DNA of 64,000 nt, taken from Carnobacterium iners. GTDB taxonomy: Bacteria > Bacillota > Bacilli > Lactobacillales > Carnobacteriaceae. The translations under genes and the position numbers were made by a program. The stretch covers positions 1,430,001-1,494,000 of the forward strand of contig NZ_FXBJ01000002.1 of assembly GCF_900177385.1 (NCBI RefSeq), in the 5' to 3' direction. Positions within the stretch are counted from its first letter, which is position 1. Each line of letters starts with the position of its first letter. The notes beneath the pieces were generated by a model. That model was not told the origin of the DNA. It was given only the letters and a program-made list of their open reading frames with translations, and searched no databases. This document shows positions 8,823 to 19,165 of the stretch, in pieces.

Positions 8823-10016
8823 ATGACTACATATAAAACAGTACAGTTCGATCAATACGAAAAGATGTTTGACTTAGCAAACTACGCATTTAATAAAGAA
8901 AAAACAGTCAGTCGTGAAAAAAAGTTCAACAAACTTTGCGCGATTTCAGATTGTTACGGTGCGTTTAAAGAGAACACCTTATTGAGCCAACTAATTGTTC
9001 GTCCAATGGAAGTTTATTTACATGGTCAATCCTTTAAAATGGGTGGAGTTGGTTCGGTAGCAAGCTATCCCGAAAATAGAGGAGGAGGAGATATCGCAAA
9101 GCTGATGACACATTCTTTAGAAAAAATGCATGAAAAAGGCCAAACGTTATCTTACCTAGCCCCTTTTTCTTATTCTTTTTACCGTAGATATGGTTATGAG
9201 CAATGCTTCGATGAATTGCACTATACGATTGACGTAAGCGAGTTGCCTAAAATGAAAAAAACGAATGGGATTATTCGTCGAGTTAGATGGGAAGAGGCAA
9301 AACTAACTCTCAAAGAGATCTATGAAAAACGTTACGCTACAAGTGTTGGACCATTAAAGCGCAGCGAATGGGATTGGGAATTTTTAATGTTGTCTCGAGA
9401 AGAGTCTTCTATCGCCATGTATTATGATGAGAATGGGCTAGCCCAAGGTTACTTAATGTATTCTTTTAAAGGCCAAACAGTAGGCACATTTGTTTTACAA
9501 GAAATGGTGTACCTAACACAATCTGCTTTTAAAGAAAGTTGGAACTTTGTTTCTTCACATAAAGCTAGTTTTCATACCTTTCTTTATAAAGCAGGTGCAC
9601 ATGAAAAGATTGCTTATTTATTTGATAATCCTAGAGTTAAACAAGAATTAGTACCTTATATGATGGCACGAATTGTGACATTTGAAGATTTTTTATTAGC
9701 CTATCCTTTCAAAGAACAAGCTAATAAAACCTTTTATTTAGAAGTCGAAGATGAACGAGTTCATTGGAATGCTGGTGTTTGGAAGGTAGAGTTATTTTTA
9801 ACGACTAGAAAAGTGACTCGCTTAACAGATAAAGAAGAGGTTCCTCAAGGATCTCTTCTTTCTGGAACCATTCAATCCTGGACACAAGTTTTTATGAACT
9901 ACCGGACGATAGAAGAGTTAGCTTTTTTTGATCGCATTCAAGGAGAGGCCCAATTAGTAAGAGATCTTTCAAGAAGGATTCCAGCAGGTACGCCAGTTTT
10001 ATTTGATTACTTTTGA
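8823..10016 (+). CDS. GNAT family N-acetyltransferase, Eis-like
   Basis: A 397-residue protein with the Eis layout: an N-terminal GNAT domain with the acetyl-CoA loop VGSVASYPENRGGGDIAKLM (about residues 75-95) and YRRYGYEQCFDEL, a second degenerate GNAT domain, and a C-terminal SCP2-like domain. It ends LFDYF; in Eis enzymes the C-terminal carboxylate of a terminal Phe acts as general base, and this is kept. Members acetylate amines, including aminoglycosides in mycobacteria; the natural substrate here is unknown. AATGAGGAG precedes the ATG. It stands alone between a terminator and the next gene. Confidence 0.85.
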   Translation: MTTYKTVQFDQYEKMFDLANYAFNKEKTVSREKKFNKLCAISDCYGAFKENTLLSQLIVRPMEVYLHGQSFKMGGVGSVASYPENRGGGDIAKLMTHSLEKMHEKGQTLSYLAPFSYSFYRRYGYEQCFDELHYTIDVSELPKMKKTNGIIRRVRWEEAKLTLKEIYEKRYATSVGPLKRSEWDWEFLMLSREESSIAMYYDENGLAQGYLMYSFKGQTVGTFVLQEMVYLTQSAFKESWNFVSSHKASFHTFLYKAGAHEKIAYLFDNPRVKQELVPYMMARIVTFEDFLLAYPFKEQANKTFYLEVEDERVHWNAGVWKVELFLTTRKVTRLTDKEEVPQGSLLSGTIQSWTQVFMNYRTIEELAFFDRIQGEAQLVRDLSRRIPAGTPVLFDYF

Positions 10017-10212
10017 TTCAGTTAGTTGCTAAATTTTAGTGTTAGATTCTATGATTTGAAAAAGCCAGTGATTTCATTAGCTAGTCAGAAGAGTTCTATG
10101 CTATCATCAAAATATGGGGTAATGAGTAATCTATGGTAAAGAAAGCCTTTATCTAGAATAAAATAGCGCACTAACCAAATAGAAAAAATGGTTAATAAAA
10201 GGAGATAATTAA

Positions 10213-10953
10213 ATGAATATTATTTTAACAAAAGATTATGCAGAACTATCTAAAGCAGCTTACCAAATAATAGAAGAAACAATCAAAAATAATCAAAAAG
10301 CTGTTATTAATACGACGACTGGTGCCAGTTATGACGGGATGTTTGAATTGCTTGTGGAAGCTATTAACCAAGACAAGTTAGTTATTGACCAGAGCGTCTT
10401 TACCAATTTAGATGAGTATGTTGCAAAACGAGATCAGTCGTTTACGGTTTATACGTATATGCATGAAAAGTTTTATAACTTAATTAAAACAAAACCTAGT
10501 TATATCGGCTTAATGGATGGCAGCACAAATGATCCACAAGCTGAGATTGACCGCTACAATGATGTATTAAGTAACTACCCACGAGATTTGCAAATCGTTG
10601 GATTAGGTGTTAACGGACACTTAGCAGCTAATGAGCCAGGAACCTCTTTCGATTCGCGTTTATTCTTAGCAGATAGCGATTACTCAACCATTCAAAGTAC
10701 GATGTCTTATCAAAATTTGTCTCCTGAAGAAACGCCGACTCAAATGCTGAGTATGGGTTTAGCAGATATTATGGAAGCTAAACATATTCTAGTAGCTTCA
10801 TCAGGAATAAGAAAAGCACAAGCAGTCAAAGATACTCTAGAAGGACCAATTAATGAAGATTGTCCAGCATCTATTTTGCAAAACCACCCGAATGTAACCT
10901 TTATTATGGATGAAGCTGCAGCATCTTTATTAAAAAAGACTACCGTTAAATAA
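10213..10953 (+). CDS. glucosamine-6-phosphate deaminase/isomerase family protein (NagB-like)
   Basis: A 246-residue protein of the NagB/6-phosphogluconolactonase fold. INTTTGASYDGMF matches the sugar-phosphate loop near residue 35, FTNLDEYV the conserved Asp loop, and LGVNGHLAANEPGTSF (about residues 136-151) the catalytic His region of NagB. The C-terminal half keeps AKHILVASSGIRKAQAV. The predicted reaction is GlcN6P to Fru6P plus ammonia. NagB usually reads GHIAFNEP or GHIGFNEP; the Ala for Phe or Gly is mildly unusual and a paralogue with another sugar phosphate is possible. Good GGAG site 8 bases before the ATG; followed by its own terminator. Confidence 0.8.
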   Translation: MNIILTKDYAELSKAAYQIIEETIKNNQKAVINTTTGASYDGMFELLVEAINQDKLVIDQSVFTNLDEYVAKRDQSFTVYTYMHEKFYNLIKTKPSYIGLMDGSTNDPQAEIDRYNDVLSNYPRDLQIVGLGVNGHLAANEPGTSFDSRLFLADSDYSTIQSTMSYQNLSPEETPTQMLSMGLADIMEAKHILVASSGIRKAQAVKDTLEGPINEDCPASILQNHPNVTFIMDEAAASLLKKTTVK

Positions 10954-10972
10954 ATGGCTCACAGATAGAATG

Positions 10973-11006
10973 AAGCTTATGGAAAAGGTGCTCATAAGCT
11001 TTTTTT
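10973..11006 (+). terminator. intrinsic terminator after the nagB-like gene
   Basis: AAGCTTATG / CATAAGCTT, perfect 9-bp stem with an 11-base loop, then seven T. Confidence 0.85.
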
Positions 11007-11051
11007 GTGATTCGCTAAAAGAGAGGATAGCGAACAGAAAGGAAGATGGAG

Positions 11052-12065
11052 ATGTATCCAAAAACAAGAAAAGCTATTCAAAAATTAATTGAAGAAGCGA
11101 TCATACCTGGAGCTAGCTATGCATTTATTAAAAATAATCAACAGGACTATTATCGTGAAGGATTAGCAGCAGTTTATCCGGAAAAAGAACCGATACAAGA
11201 AAATCAGCAATACGATGTAGCTTCGTTAACAAAAGTAATGTTAACGACAACCGTCACCTTGCAACTGTTAGAATCTAATAAACTAGTACTAGAAGATTCT
11301 GTCCATACTTATTTGCCACTTTTTAAATCGAAAAAGGTTACGATTCGTCATTTACTAACTCATACTTCCGCGTTAAACGGATTTATTCCTAATCGAAATA
11401 AGCTGTCTGCTAGTGAATTGGAATCAGCTTTACTATCCATAACACCGGATAAGACAGTAGGGGAAAAGGTCGTTTATGCTGATATTAATATGATTTTGTT
11501 GGGTTATATTATAGAATTAATTGAAAAAGACACATTAGTTAAGATTTTTGAAAAGCGAATTCTTGGTCCAATGAATTTAACCGATTCGACTTATCATCCA
11601 ACTGATTCTTTTCAATGTGCACCTACTGAAAATCATCCCCAACAAGGAGTGCTTAGAGGGAAAGTTCACGATCCTAAAGCACAAGTGCTTGGTGATCATT
11701 GTGGCAGTGCTGGCCTATTTTCCACACTGCACGATACAACTCGTTTTAGTCAAATGATGCTCCAAAAAGGAAGATTAGATGGAATTCGAATCTTAAATGA
11801 AGAAACTATTTTCGAATTAACAAAGGATCAGACACCGAATAAAACATTAAACCGTTCATTAGGCTGGGATTTACTAACTAGAAAAGAGGAGAATATTCTT
11901 TTTCATACTGGCTTTACGGGAACTTTTATCCTTTTGTCTATTTATCGAAAGGAAGCCTTTATCTTTTTATCTAATAGAGTCCATCCAACGAGTGATACGG
12001 TAATTTATTTAGAAAAAAGAAATCACCTAATAGAAACGTATTTTTCAGAAGTTGAAGCAGAGTAA
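11052..12065 (+). CDS. serine hydrolase of the class C beta-lactamase / PBP-like family
   Basis: A 337-residue protein with the serine beta-lactamase fold motifs: SLTK (Ser58 to Lys61) as SxxK nucleophile motif, YADINMILLG as the Tyr motif, and HTGFTGT near the C-terminus in place of KTG. LLTHTSALNGF is the usual conserved block after SxxK. No signal peptide is visible, so it is probably cytoplasmic; such proteins act as esterases, D-aminopeptidases or peptidoglycan-fragment hydrolases rather than true beta-lactamases. The start at ATG 11052 has AAGGAAG at proper distance; ATG 11046 almost touches that site. Confidence 0.85.
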   Translation: MYPKTRKAIQKLIEEAIIPGASYAFIKNNQQDYYREGLAAVYPEKEPIQENQQYDVASLTKVMLTTTVTLQLLESNKLVLEDSVHTYLPLFKSKKVTIRHLLTHTSALNGFIPNRNKLSASELESALLSITPDKTVGEKVVYADINMILLGYIIELIEKDTLVKIFEKRILGPMNLTDSTYHPTDSFQCAPTENHPQQGVLRGKVHDPKAQVLGDHCGSAGLFSTLHDTTRFSQMMLQKGRLDGIRILNEETIFELTKDQTPNKTLNRSLGWDLLTRKEENILFHTGFTGTFILLSIYRKEAFIFLSNRVHPTSDTVIYLEKRNHLIETYFSEVEAE

Positions 12066-12149
12066 GCTAGCTTTTTACTGTTAAAGCAATATAAAATCAC
12101 TTTTGACTATGGTAAGATAAATGAGAAGTATTCTTATAGGAGGGATTTA

Positions 12150-13109
12150 ATGATGAATGAACCTTTATTTTTAGAATCTGTATTAAAAGAAAGAATCTGG
12201 GGCGGAACAACATTGCATGATGTATTTGGCTATGATTTACCAAGTGATAAAGTAGGAGAATATTGGGCAATTAGTGCACATCCAAATGGACCAAGCACCA
12301 TAAAAAATGGACAATACAAAGGAATGACTCTAGATCAGTTATGGGAAAAGCATCGTGAACTTTTTGGTGGCGCTAAAGAAGAAGTTTTTCCGTTACTAAC
12401 AAAAGTACTAGACGCAAATGATGACTTATCCGTACAGGTTCACCCAGACGATACCTATGGCTTAGCGCATGAAGGCGAATTAGGGAAAACAGAATGTTGG
12501 TATATTATGGATGCGAAAGAGGGCGCAGAAATTGTGTACGGTCATCACGCTAAAACAAAAAAAGAGCTAGAAACGATGATTCGTGAAGGCAAATGGGATG
12601 AGTTGTTGCAACGCATTAAAGTAAAAAAAGGCGATTTTTTCTTTGTACCGAGTGGAACTATCCACGCTATTGGAGCAGGTATCATGATCTTAGAAACCCA
12701 GCAATCAAGTGACACAACCTATCGTTTATACGACTACAATCGCAAAGATGATACAGGAAATCTTAGAGAACTACACATTCAACAATCCGTTGACGTAACA
12801 ACGGTTCCTCACGTTGACGCAACGAAAGAGAAAGAGATTGAAACGCTAGAAAATGTAGAAATCACTACCTATGCCAAAACAGACTTCTTTAATGTTTTTC
12901 AATGGGATATTAAAGGAAAAGCAGCCTTTAAAGCAACAGCTCCTTATACGTTAGTTAGTGTGTTAGAAGGAGAGGGAACTCTTAGTGTTGAGTCGGGCAA
13001 TTTCCCATTAATTAAAGGCAGTAACATTCTATTAGCAACTGATATTAACAACTGGTCAATTGACGGTTCACTACAAATCATTGCTTCAACACCAGGTATA
13101 AAAATTTAA
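12150..13109 (+). CDS. manA: mannose-6-phosphate isomerase, class I
   Basis: A 319-residue type I phosphomannose isomerase, the short Firmicutes form. It interconverts Man6P and Fru6P with zinc. Zinc ligand motifs are visible: QVHPDD (about residues 96-101), GKTECWYI, and FVPSGTIHAIG (about 168-178). The cupin core and the C-terminal domain are complete. GGAGGG lies 5 bases before ATG 12150 and 8 before ATG 12153; either may be used. Monocistronic, ending at a bidirectional terminator facing gatD. Confidence 0.95.
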   Translation: MMNEPLFLESVLKERIWGGTTLHDVFGYDLPSDKVGEYWAISAHPNGPSTIKNGQYKGMTLDQLWEKHRELFGGAKEEVFPLLTKVLDANDDLSVQVHPDDTYGLAHEGELGKTECWYIMDAKEGAEIVYGHHAKTKKELETMIREGKWDELLQRIKVKKGDFFFVPSGTIHAIGAGIMILETQQSSDTTYRLYDYNRKDDTGNLRELHIQQSVDVTTVPHVDATKEKEIETLENVEITTYAKTDFFNVFQWDIKGKAAFKATAPYTLVSVLEGEGTLSVESGNFPLIKGSNILLATDINNWSIDGSLQIIASTPGIKI

Positions 13110-13114
13110 TACTA

Positions 13115-13150
13115 AAAAGGATGAAGACAAGTTACAGTCTTCATCCTTTT
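13115..13150. terminator. bidirectional terminator between manA and gatD
   Basis: AAAAGGATGAAGAC / GTCTTCATCCTTTT, perfect 14-bp stem with an 8-base loop; A and T tracts serve both convergent genes. Confidence 0.9.
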
Positions 13151-13152
13151 AT

Positions 13153-13829
13153 TTAGTCAAATAAGTCTTCCGCTTGTTTTGGAAACCGTTTTTTTACTGC
13201 TTCTTTAATAATGCAATCGGTTAGTGTCACATTTTTAACTAAAAGTGGTCCATGAAGGTAAGAGCAAAATGTTTGCTTGTAGTGTACACCCTCAGTTTTA
13301 TCTTCCCCATTATTGCCTTGACCTTTTTTAACAATACCTAAAGGCTTGACTTGATCGCCTAAAAAAGTGCGGCCATTATGGTTTTCAAAACCGGTATACG
13401 TTTCATTAAATTCTTCATTTTTGATAACGATATCACCAATAAAGCGGTTATGATCTTGATTCAATGTGTAATAATCAATTGCACCAGCTCCAGCAATTTT
13501 ATTTCCAGCAGCATCAACGTAATAATGTCCTAATAATTGAAATCCACCACAGATACCTACCATAACACCATCATTTTCAATATAAGTTGAGATAGCCTCT
13601 TTTTTGTTTGTAAGTCCTTTGAGACAATTCGCTGTTCAAAATCTTGTCCGCCTCCAAAAAAGACTAAATCGTATTTAGAAGGTTCAAAGGCTTGATTTAA
13701 GCTAATAATTTCAATATTAAAATGAATACCCCGCTGTTTAGCGCGATACTTTAGCATCAATAAATTACCATTATCGCCATACGTATTTAATAAGTTGCCA
13801 TAGAGATGGCAAACAGTTAATTCAATCAC
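13153..13829 (-). pseudogene. gatD: gatD, lipid II isoglutaminyl synthase glutaminase subunit, frameshifted in this sequence
   Basis: GatD is the class I glutaminase that feeds ammonia to MurT for amidation of the D-Glu of lipid II. The first part reads [22 protein letters not shown] and ends at [21 protein letters not shown]; the frame then shifts. The second frame continues [24 protein letters not shown] with the nucleophile Cys and SYLHGPLL with the catalytic His. The break is at a run of six T (13600-13605, A on the coding strand); a seventh base restores one protein of about 225 residues, the normal GatD length. The GTG at 13829 follows the murT stop by one base with GGAGG inside murT. 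Because both halves look intact and under selection, a sequencing or assembly error is as likely as a real mutation. Confidence 0.85.
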
Positions 13830-13830
13830 A

Positions 13831-15180
13831 TTACATGCCTCCCTCAATATAATTTTGGTTAGCTAGTTCCTTGCGTAATTGTAAAATAGCTGTATAAGTG
13901 GCTAAAACATGAATTTTTTTAGTTGGAGCCTGTTTAAAACTATTAATCAAATCGGTAATAGCAGGAATAACTTGTAAATTTTCAGGTGAAACGCCCGCAA
14001 CTTCTAAACGAGTTTTAATATCGTCTACTCTTTCACCACTAGCGGTAACTTGTTTGATAGTCATCTCCGAGATACTCTCGTAGTCTGCATCCCAAATCCA
14101 ACTAATATCTGTTCCATCAGCTGCATTGGCATTTAAAATAGAAACTAAGGAAAAGGGTTCAGGATCTCGGCCAATCATATCTAATACTTGATTTAGTCCA
14201 ACTGGATTTTTAACAAGGTTCACAGTAATTTCTTTATCCTCAATTTGAATCACTTCTTGGCGACCAAAAACACGTTTAGAAGACTGGAAACCCGCACGGA
14301 TTTGATCCGCTGAAACGTCAAAAATCCGACCAATACTATAAGCAGCGAGTGCGTTATAGATATTGTATTGGCCTCCGATTGTAATCTCAAAGGTTTCATC
14401 ATCGATAACGAAACGAGAAGATTGGTGGTCCATCTTAAGAATATCTGTCATGCGATACGTTAATTCAGGACGTTTAAATCCACAATTCGGGCAATAATAC
14501 TTCCCTAAATTGCTATATGAAATAAAGTTATAATTTAAAATAGTGTGGCAATAAGGGCAAAGAACGCCATCTGTATTGTAATGGGCTTGTGTTTCGCCGT
14601 CGGGTAAGTGATCGAATCCAAAATAAATGCGCTCGTTAATGGTCTCTTTTGAATTGAAAATAGGAGCATCACCATTGCTAACGATCAACGCTTCTGGTGC
14701 CAAAGCAGCGCCATCTAACATCAATTGATAAGTAGTATATATTTCACCGTAACGATCCATTTGATCACGAAAGACGTTTGTAAAAACAATGGCTTTTGGT
14801 TTGATATATTTTGTCACATAGACCAAGCTAGCTTCATCTACTTCTAAGATAGCAACTTTTTTCTTTGAACTTTTTTTATAAGAATGATGTTCTAGAAAAG
14901 TTGAAACAATACCTTGCAACATGTTAGCGCCAGTTGAGTTTGTAATAATATCTGGGTATTTTTGTTTTAGAATTTGAAAAGTTAAAGCAGTTGTCAACGT
15001 CTTTCCGTTTGTGCCGGTTACGATAACAACCTCGTAGTCTTTAGATAAGGCCTCTAAGACAGTAGGATCCAATTTCTGGCTCAACATTCCAGGATAACTG
15101 CTTCCACCTTTAAGAAAAGTGTGCAATCCCCATCGGGTTGTTCTTCCTGCCATGATGGCAAAATTGTTGCGTATACTCAA
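13831..15180 (-). CDS. murT: lipid II isoglutaminyl synthase subunit MurT
   Basis: Mur-ligase-like protein, about 449 residues, which with GatD converts D-glutamate of lipid II to D-isoglutamine. Seen: [10 protein letters not shown] near the N-terminus, ATP loop [14 protein letters not shown], a four-Cys zinc ribbon (CPYC then CPNC) inserted after residue 200, and the C-terminal DUF1727 domain. The TTG at 15180 is chosen because TTGGAGGAAACTCAA precedes it and [17 protein letters not shown] is the usual MurT N-terminus; the ATG at 15219 would put the ribosome-binding site inside the gene. It is followed one base later by gatD. Confidence 0.92.
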   Translation of the reverse strand: MSIRNNFAIMAGRTTRWGLHTFLKGGSSYPGMLSQKLDPTVLEALSKDYEVVIVTGTNGKTLTTALTFQILKQKYPDIITNSTGANMLQGIVSTFLEHHSYKKSSKKKVAILEVDEASLVYVTKYIKPKAIVFTNVFRDQMDRYGEIYTTYQLMLDGAALAPEALIVSNGDAPIFNSKETINERIYFGFDHLPDGETQAHYNTDGVLCPYCHTILNYNFISYSNLGKYYCPNCGFKRPELTYRMTDILKMDHQSSRFVIDDETFEITIGGQYNIYNALAAYSIGRIFDVSADQIRAGFQSSKRVFGRQEVIQIEDKEITVNLVKNPVGLNQVLDMIGRDPEPFSLVSILNANAADGTDISWIWDADYESISEMTIKQVTASGERVDDIKTRLEVAGVSPENLQVIPAITDLINSFKQAPTKKIHVLATYTAILQLRKELANQNYIEGGM

Positions 15181-15400
15181 TTGAGTTTCCTCCAATAATA
15201 AATAAAATAATTTGTTCATACTATTAATTATTCTAGCATAATTTTTTTGATAAGCTATTCATTTTTCTTAACTTCTTTTATTATATAAGAAAAAACTCTT
15301 TTTCGCTAAATTCACAGACTAAAAATAAAAAAACACGAGGGAGATTAAGTGAATTCCTTTTTTCTTTTACAAACTTAATGCATTATCCCTAAAATTACCG

Positions 15401-15406
15401 TATAAT
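15401..15406 (+). promoter_or_regulatory. -10 box ahead of tdk
   Basis: TATAAT at 15401-15406, 40 bp before the tdk ATG. No good -35 is seen at 16-18 bp, so this rests on the -10 only. The murT-tdk spacer is otherwise AT-rich and featureless. Confidence 0.4.
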
Positions 15407-15445
15407 TTAAAGAGATTCCCTATGAAAGAAAAGAGGATATAAACT

Positions 15446-16015
15446 ATGGCTCAGCTTTTTTTTAAATATGGTGCAATGAATAGTGGTAAAACTATTGAGA
15501 TTCTAAAAGTTGCCCATAACTATGAAGAACAAAATAAACCTGTTGTGATTATGACAAGTGGACTAGATGATCGTGATGAAGTAGGCATTATTTCAAGTCG
15601 AATTGGGTTGCGTCGCGAAGGAATCTCTATTTTTAATGAGACAAATATCTTCGAGACGGTTAAAAAACTTGATTATACTCCTGCTTGTGTTTTAATAGAC
15701 GAATCACAATTCTTAAATAAAACACATATTCTGCAATTAGCTAAAATTGTTGATGACTTAGATATTCCAGTAATGGCCTTTGGTTTAAAAAATGATTTTA
15801 AAAATGAATTGTTTGAAGGATCGGAGTATCTGCTTTTATATGCAGATAAGATTGAAGAGATGAAAACCATCTGTTGGTATTGTCATAGAAAAGCTATTAT
15901 GAATATGCGCTTGATTGATGGTAAGGCCGTCTATGCAGGCGAACAGATTCAAATAGGTGGAAATGAAAGTTATATCCCTGTTTGTCGTAAGCATTATTTT
16001 AATCCACCGTTATAA
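15446..16015 (+). CDS. tdk: thymidine kinase, type II
   Basis: A 189-residue type II thymidine kinase, phosphorylating thymidine with ATP in the salvage pathway. The P-loop is GAMNSGKT (about residues 9-16), Walker B is [10 protein letters not shown], and the zinc-binding lid uses CWYCHRKA plus a C-terminal CRKH. It opens the tdk-prfA-prmC-sua5-glyA cluster conserved in Lactobacillales. Confidence 0.95.
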   Translation: MAQLFFKYGAMNSGKTIEILKVAHNYEEQNKPVVIMTSGLDDRDEVGIISSRIGLRREGISIFNETNIFETVKKLDYTPACVLIDESQFLNKTHILQLAKIVDDLDIPVMAFGLKNDFKNELFEGSEYLLLYADKIEEMKTICWYCHRKAIMNMRLIDGKAVYAGEQIQIGGNESYIPVCRKHYFNPPL

Positions 16016-16121
16016 TAAGAGATGGAAATAGAGTGAAATTAAAACACGATTGTATTTTCTATCCCAAAATTTAAGGATAAATCTATGCGGAATACAACGA
16101 AAAATAAAGGAGACAGTCAGT

Positions 16122-17198
16122 ATGTTTGATAGACTAGCAAGCGTTGAAGGACGCTATGAAGAACTAAACGAGTTGTTAAGCGATCCTGATGTGGTTAGCG
16201 ACACAAAACGTTTAATGAAATTAACAAAAGAAGAAGCCAGTCTGCGTGAAACAGTAAAAAATTATCGTCGTTACAAAGAAGTTGAAGCGGATATTGAAGA
16301 TACCTTAGAACTTTTGTCAGAAACATCTGATCCAGAGATGACTGAGATGGCAAAAGAAGAGCTATCTGATTTGAAGAAAGAGAAAACCGCTATTGAAGAA
16401 GCCATGAAAATTCTGATGTTACCTAAAGATGAAAATGATGATCGCAATATTATTATGGAAATCAGGGGAGCTGCTGGTGGTGATGAAGCTGCGTTATTCG
16501 CAGGTGTCTTATTTAATATGTACCAAAAATATGCAGATTCTCAAGGTTGGAAAACAGAAGTGATGGATGCTAACATTACTGGAATCGGTGGGTACAAAGA
16601 AGTAACCATTATGATTTCAGGAGAAAACGTGTATTCAAAATTAAAATATGAAAATGGTGCACACCGTGTTCAACGTGTCCCTTCTACTGAATCACAAGGA
16701 CGGATTCATACTTCAACGGCAACAGTTGTTGTGATGCCAGAAGCAGAAGAAGTAGAATTGAACCTTGCCGATAAAGATATCCGTGTTGATATCTATCATG
16801 CAAGTGGCGCTGGCGGACAGCACGTAAACAAAACAGCCTCTGCTGTACGATTGACTCACTTACCAACCGGTATTGCGGTAGCAATGCAAGATGGTCGTTC
16901 GCAAATTCAAAACCGCGAAAAAGCGATGAAAGTTTTACGAGCCCGTGTTTACAATCATATTGAAACCCAAGCTCAAGATGCGATTGATGTCGAGCGTAAA
17001 TCTGTCATTGGAACAGGAGACCGTTCAGAGCGAATCAGAACTTATAACTATCCGCAAAGTAGAGTAACTGATCATAGAATTGGCTTAACGATTCAAAAAC
17101 TGGAACAAATTTTAGGCGGCAAACTAGATGAGATTATCGATGCTTTGGTTCTTCATGATCAAACAGAAAAAATGGAGCAATTAAAGAATGAACAGTAA
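16122..17198 (+). CDS. prfA: peptide chain release factor 1
   Basis: A 358-residue RF1 that reads UAA and UAG and triggers peptidyl-tRNA hydrolysis. [13 protein letters not shown]-type segment ([13 protein letters not shown]), [17 protein letters not shown] and the catalytic GGQ in [19 protein letters not shown] are all present. The start is ATG 16122, preceded by AAAGGAGAC; an in-frame extension to 16050 lacks a ribosome-binding site and homology. Its 3-prime end overlaps prmC by 11 bases, coupling RF1 to its methyltransferase. Confidence 0.96.
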   Translation: MFDRLASVEGRYEELNELLSDPDVVSDTKRLMKLTKEEASLRETVKNYRRYKEVEADIEDTLELLSETSDPEMTEMAKEELSDLKKEKTAIEEAMKILMLPKDENDDRNIIMEIRGAAGGDEAALFAGVLFNMYQKYADSQGWKTEVMDANITGIGGYKEVTIMISGENVYSKLKYENGAHRVQRVPSTESQGRIHTSTATVVVMPEAEEVELNLADKDIRVDIYHASGAGGQHVNKTASAVRLTHLPTGIAVAMQDGRSQIQNREKAMKVLRARVYNHIETQAQDAIDVERKSVIGTGDRSERIRTYNYPQSRVTDHRIGLTIQKLEQILGGKLDEIIDALVLHDQTEKMEQLKNEQ

Positions 17199-18039
17199 TA
17201 AAACATATAGAGAAGTCCTAAATTGGGCTTCTTCTTTTTTAGAAGCTGCTGATCAAGAAAAAATTGCTGCTGAAATTCTAATAAGAGAACGTCTTGAGTG
17301 GTCGAAAACAGATTTTATTCTTCAATTAGACCAGTTTATTGCTCCAGAAATAAAAAAACAGTGGATTAAAGACATCAAAGACTTTAGTACGGGTATTCCG
17401 CTTCAATATTTACTAGGATATGAATGGTTTTTTGATGAAAAATTCAAAGTAACTTCTGACACCTTGATTCCTCGTCCTGAAACAGAAGAAATAGTAGACA
17501 AGTTTTTAAAAGAACAGCCTGAAAAAGCTCTAAAAGTACTCGATATTGGAACAGGTACGGGAGTTATCGCAATCACTATTAAAAAGAAACGACCGCAAGA
17601 CGAAGTGACAGCGATAGATTTATCAAAAGAAGCTTTAATAATAGCGAAAGAGAATGGGAGGAATCTTCGATCCAATATCCGATTCCTATTAGGTGATTTA
17701 ACTGAGCCAGTAAAAAATGAGCAGTTTGATGTTGTCATTTCAAATCCTCCTTATATTGGTATGGATGAAAAAAAATATATGGATGATTCCGTATTAAACT
17801 ATGAACCCGAATTGGCTTTATTTGCTGAGAACGATGGCTTAGCTGTTTATCAAAGGTTATCAAAAGAGTTGCCAGCTATTTTAAAACCAGATGGACAAAT
17901 CTATTTAGAAATTGGGTTCAAACAAGGGCTTGCAGTAAAAACCCTCTTTCAGGAGGCTTTCCCTAGAGCGGATGTATCTATTGAAAAAGATATGAGCGGC
18001 CAAGATCGATTGCTTAAAGTAAAACTACAAGAAAAATAA
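17188..18039 (+). CDS. prmC: peptide chain release factor N5-glutamine methyltransferase
   Basis: A 283-residue SAM-dependent methyltransferase that methylates the Gln of the GGQ motif in release factors. [13 protein letters not shown] and [11 protein letters not shown] are the PrmC N-terminal/linker motifs, [13 protein letters not shown] is SAM motif I, and ISNPPYIG the catalytic NPPY. Starts inside the end of prfA, consistent with its substrate. Confidence 0.95.
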   Translation: MNSNKTYREVLNWASSFLEAADQEKIAAEILIRERLEWSKTDFILQLDQFIAPEIKKQWIKDIKDFSTGIPLQYLLGYEWFFDEKFKVTSDTLIPRPETEEIVDKFLKEQPEKALKVLDIGTGTGVIAITIKKKRPQDEVTAIDLSKEALIIAKENGRNLRSNIRFLLGDLTEPVKNEQFDVVISNPPYIGMDEKKYMDDSVLNYEPELALFAENDGLAVYQRLSKELPAILKPDGQIYLEIGFKQGLAVKTLFQEAFPRADVSIEKDMSGQDRLLKVKLQEK

Positions 18040-18078
18040 GACATTGAGCAATGAAAACTAACCAATGGAGGTGCTTTA

Positions 18079-19116
18079 TTGGACACCAAACTATTTCAAT
18101 TAACTGAAATAAAAGAAGCGGCAGGCCTACTAAAAGCAGGAGAACTAATCTCTTTTCCGACAGAAACGGTTTATGGACTTGGAGCGAATGCAATGGATGA
18201 AGCAGCTGTTAAGAAAGTCTACGCTGCAAAAGGAAGACCAAGTGACAATCCATTAATTGTCCATGTGGCTTCTGTTGAAGAAGTAGAAAAGTATGTTGGA
18301 GAAATTTCAAAGCAAGCAAAAGACTTAATGGCTAAGTTTTGGCCAGGTCCCTTAACGTTAATTTTTAACGTAAAAACAGGAGTTTTTTCTGAAACTGTAA
18401 CGGGAGGCCTAGCAAGTGTGGCCTTACGGATGCCTGATAATGCTGCAACGTTAGCTTTAATAAAATATGCAGGTGTCCCTTTGGTTGGGCCAAGTGCAAA
18501 TACCTCAGGTAAACCTAGCCCAACAATGGCGGCTCATGTTTACCATGATTTACACGGTAAAATCGCAGGTATTTTAGATGGTGGGGCAACAGGTTTAGGA
18601 TTAGAATCAACGGTTTTAGATATGACAAATCCCGAAGAGCCGACTATCTTAAGACCAGGAGCAATAACAAAAGAAGAACTTGAGTTAGTAGTAGAAAAAG
18701 TTTACTTAGACCAACACCTTGTTTCAAAAGACGAGCGTCCTAAGGCACCAGGTATGAAGTACACACACTATGCGCCTAACGAACCTGTTGTTATTGTAGA
18801 TGGTACCGAGGAGCAGTGGCGAAAAGCAATTATGTACTATAAAAATTTAGGAGAACAGGTTGGGTTATTAGCTAATGAAAACCGAGTAAATCAATATAAG
18901 AAAGAGGTAACAGAAGTATTTTCTTTAGGAAATAAAGATAATACTACCCAAGCAGCTAAAGCACTTTATGCTGGTTTACGATTTTTTGAAAAAACGGCAG
19001 TCACTTTAATCTTAGCAGAAGCTTATGACAGCAAAGGAATAGGTGGAGCTTATATGAATCGCTTAGAAAAAGCAGCAGGAAATCATTATTTTTTAGAGAA
19101 AGAGTCTAAAGAATAG
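18079..19116 (+). CDS. L-threonylcarbamoyladenylate synthase (Sua5/YwlC type)
   Basis: A 345-residue two-domain Sua5 protein that makes threonylcarbamoyl-AMP for the t6A modification of ANN-decoding tRNAs. The YrdC domain (about residues 10-200) shows SFPTETVYGLGANA, KGRPSDNPLIVHV, FWPGPLTLIF and GPSANTSGKPSPT; a linker AKGMKYTHYAP-like segment (APGMKYTHYAPNEP) leads to the Sua5 C-terminal domain. TTG at 18079 with GGAGGTG 8 bases upstream is the only plausible start. Confidence 0.93.
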   Translation: MDTKLFQLTEIKEAAGLLKAGELISFPTETVYGLGANAMDEAAVKKVYAAKGRPSDNPLIVHVASVEEVEKYVGEISKQAKDLMAKFWPGPLTLIFNVKTGVFSETVTGGLASVALRMPDNAATLALIKYAGVPLVGPSANTSGKPSPTMAAHVYHDLHGKIAGILDGGATGLGLESTVLDMTNPEEPTILRPGAITKEELELVVEKVYLDQHLVSKDERPKAPGMKYTHYAPNEPVVIVDGTEEQWRKAIMYYKNLGEQVGLLANENRVNQYKKEVTEVFSLGNKDNTTQAAKALYAGLRFFEKTAVTLILAEAYDSKGIGGAYMNRLEKAAGNHYFLEKESKE

Positions 19117-19165
19117 TAAAAAGATATTATACTAAATCTAATTTATTAAAGGATGTGGGTTGGAA

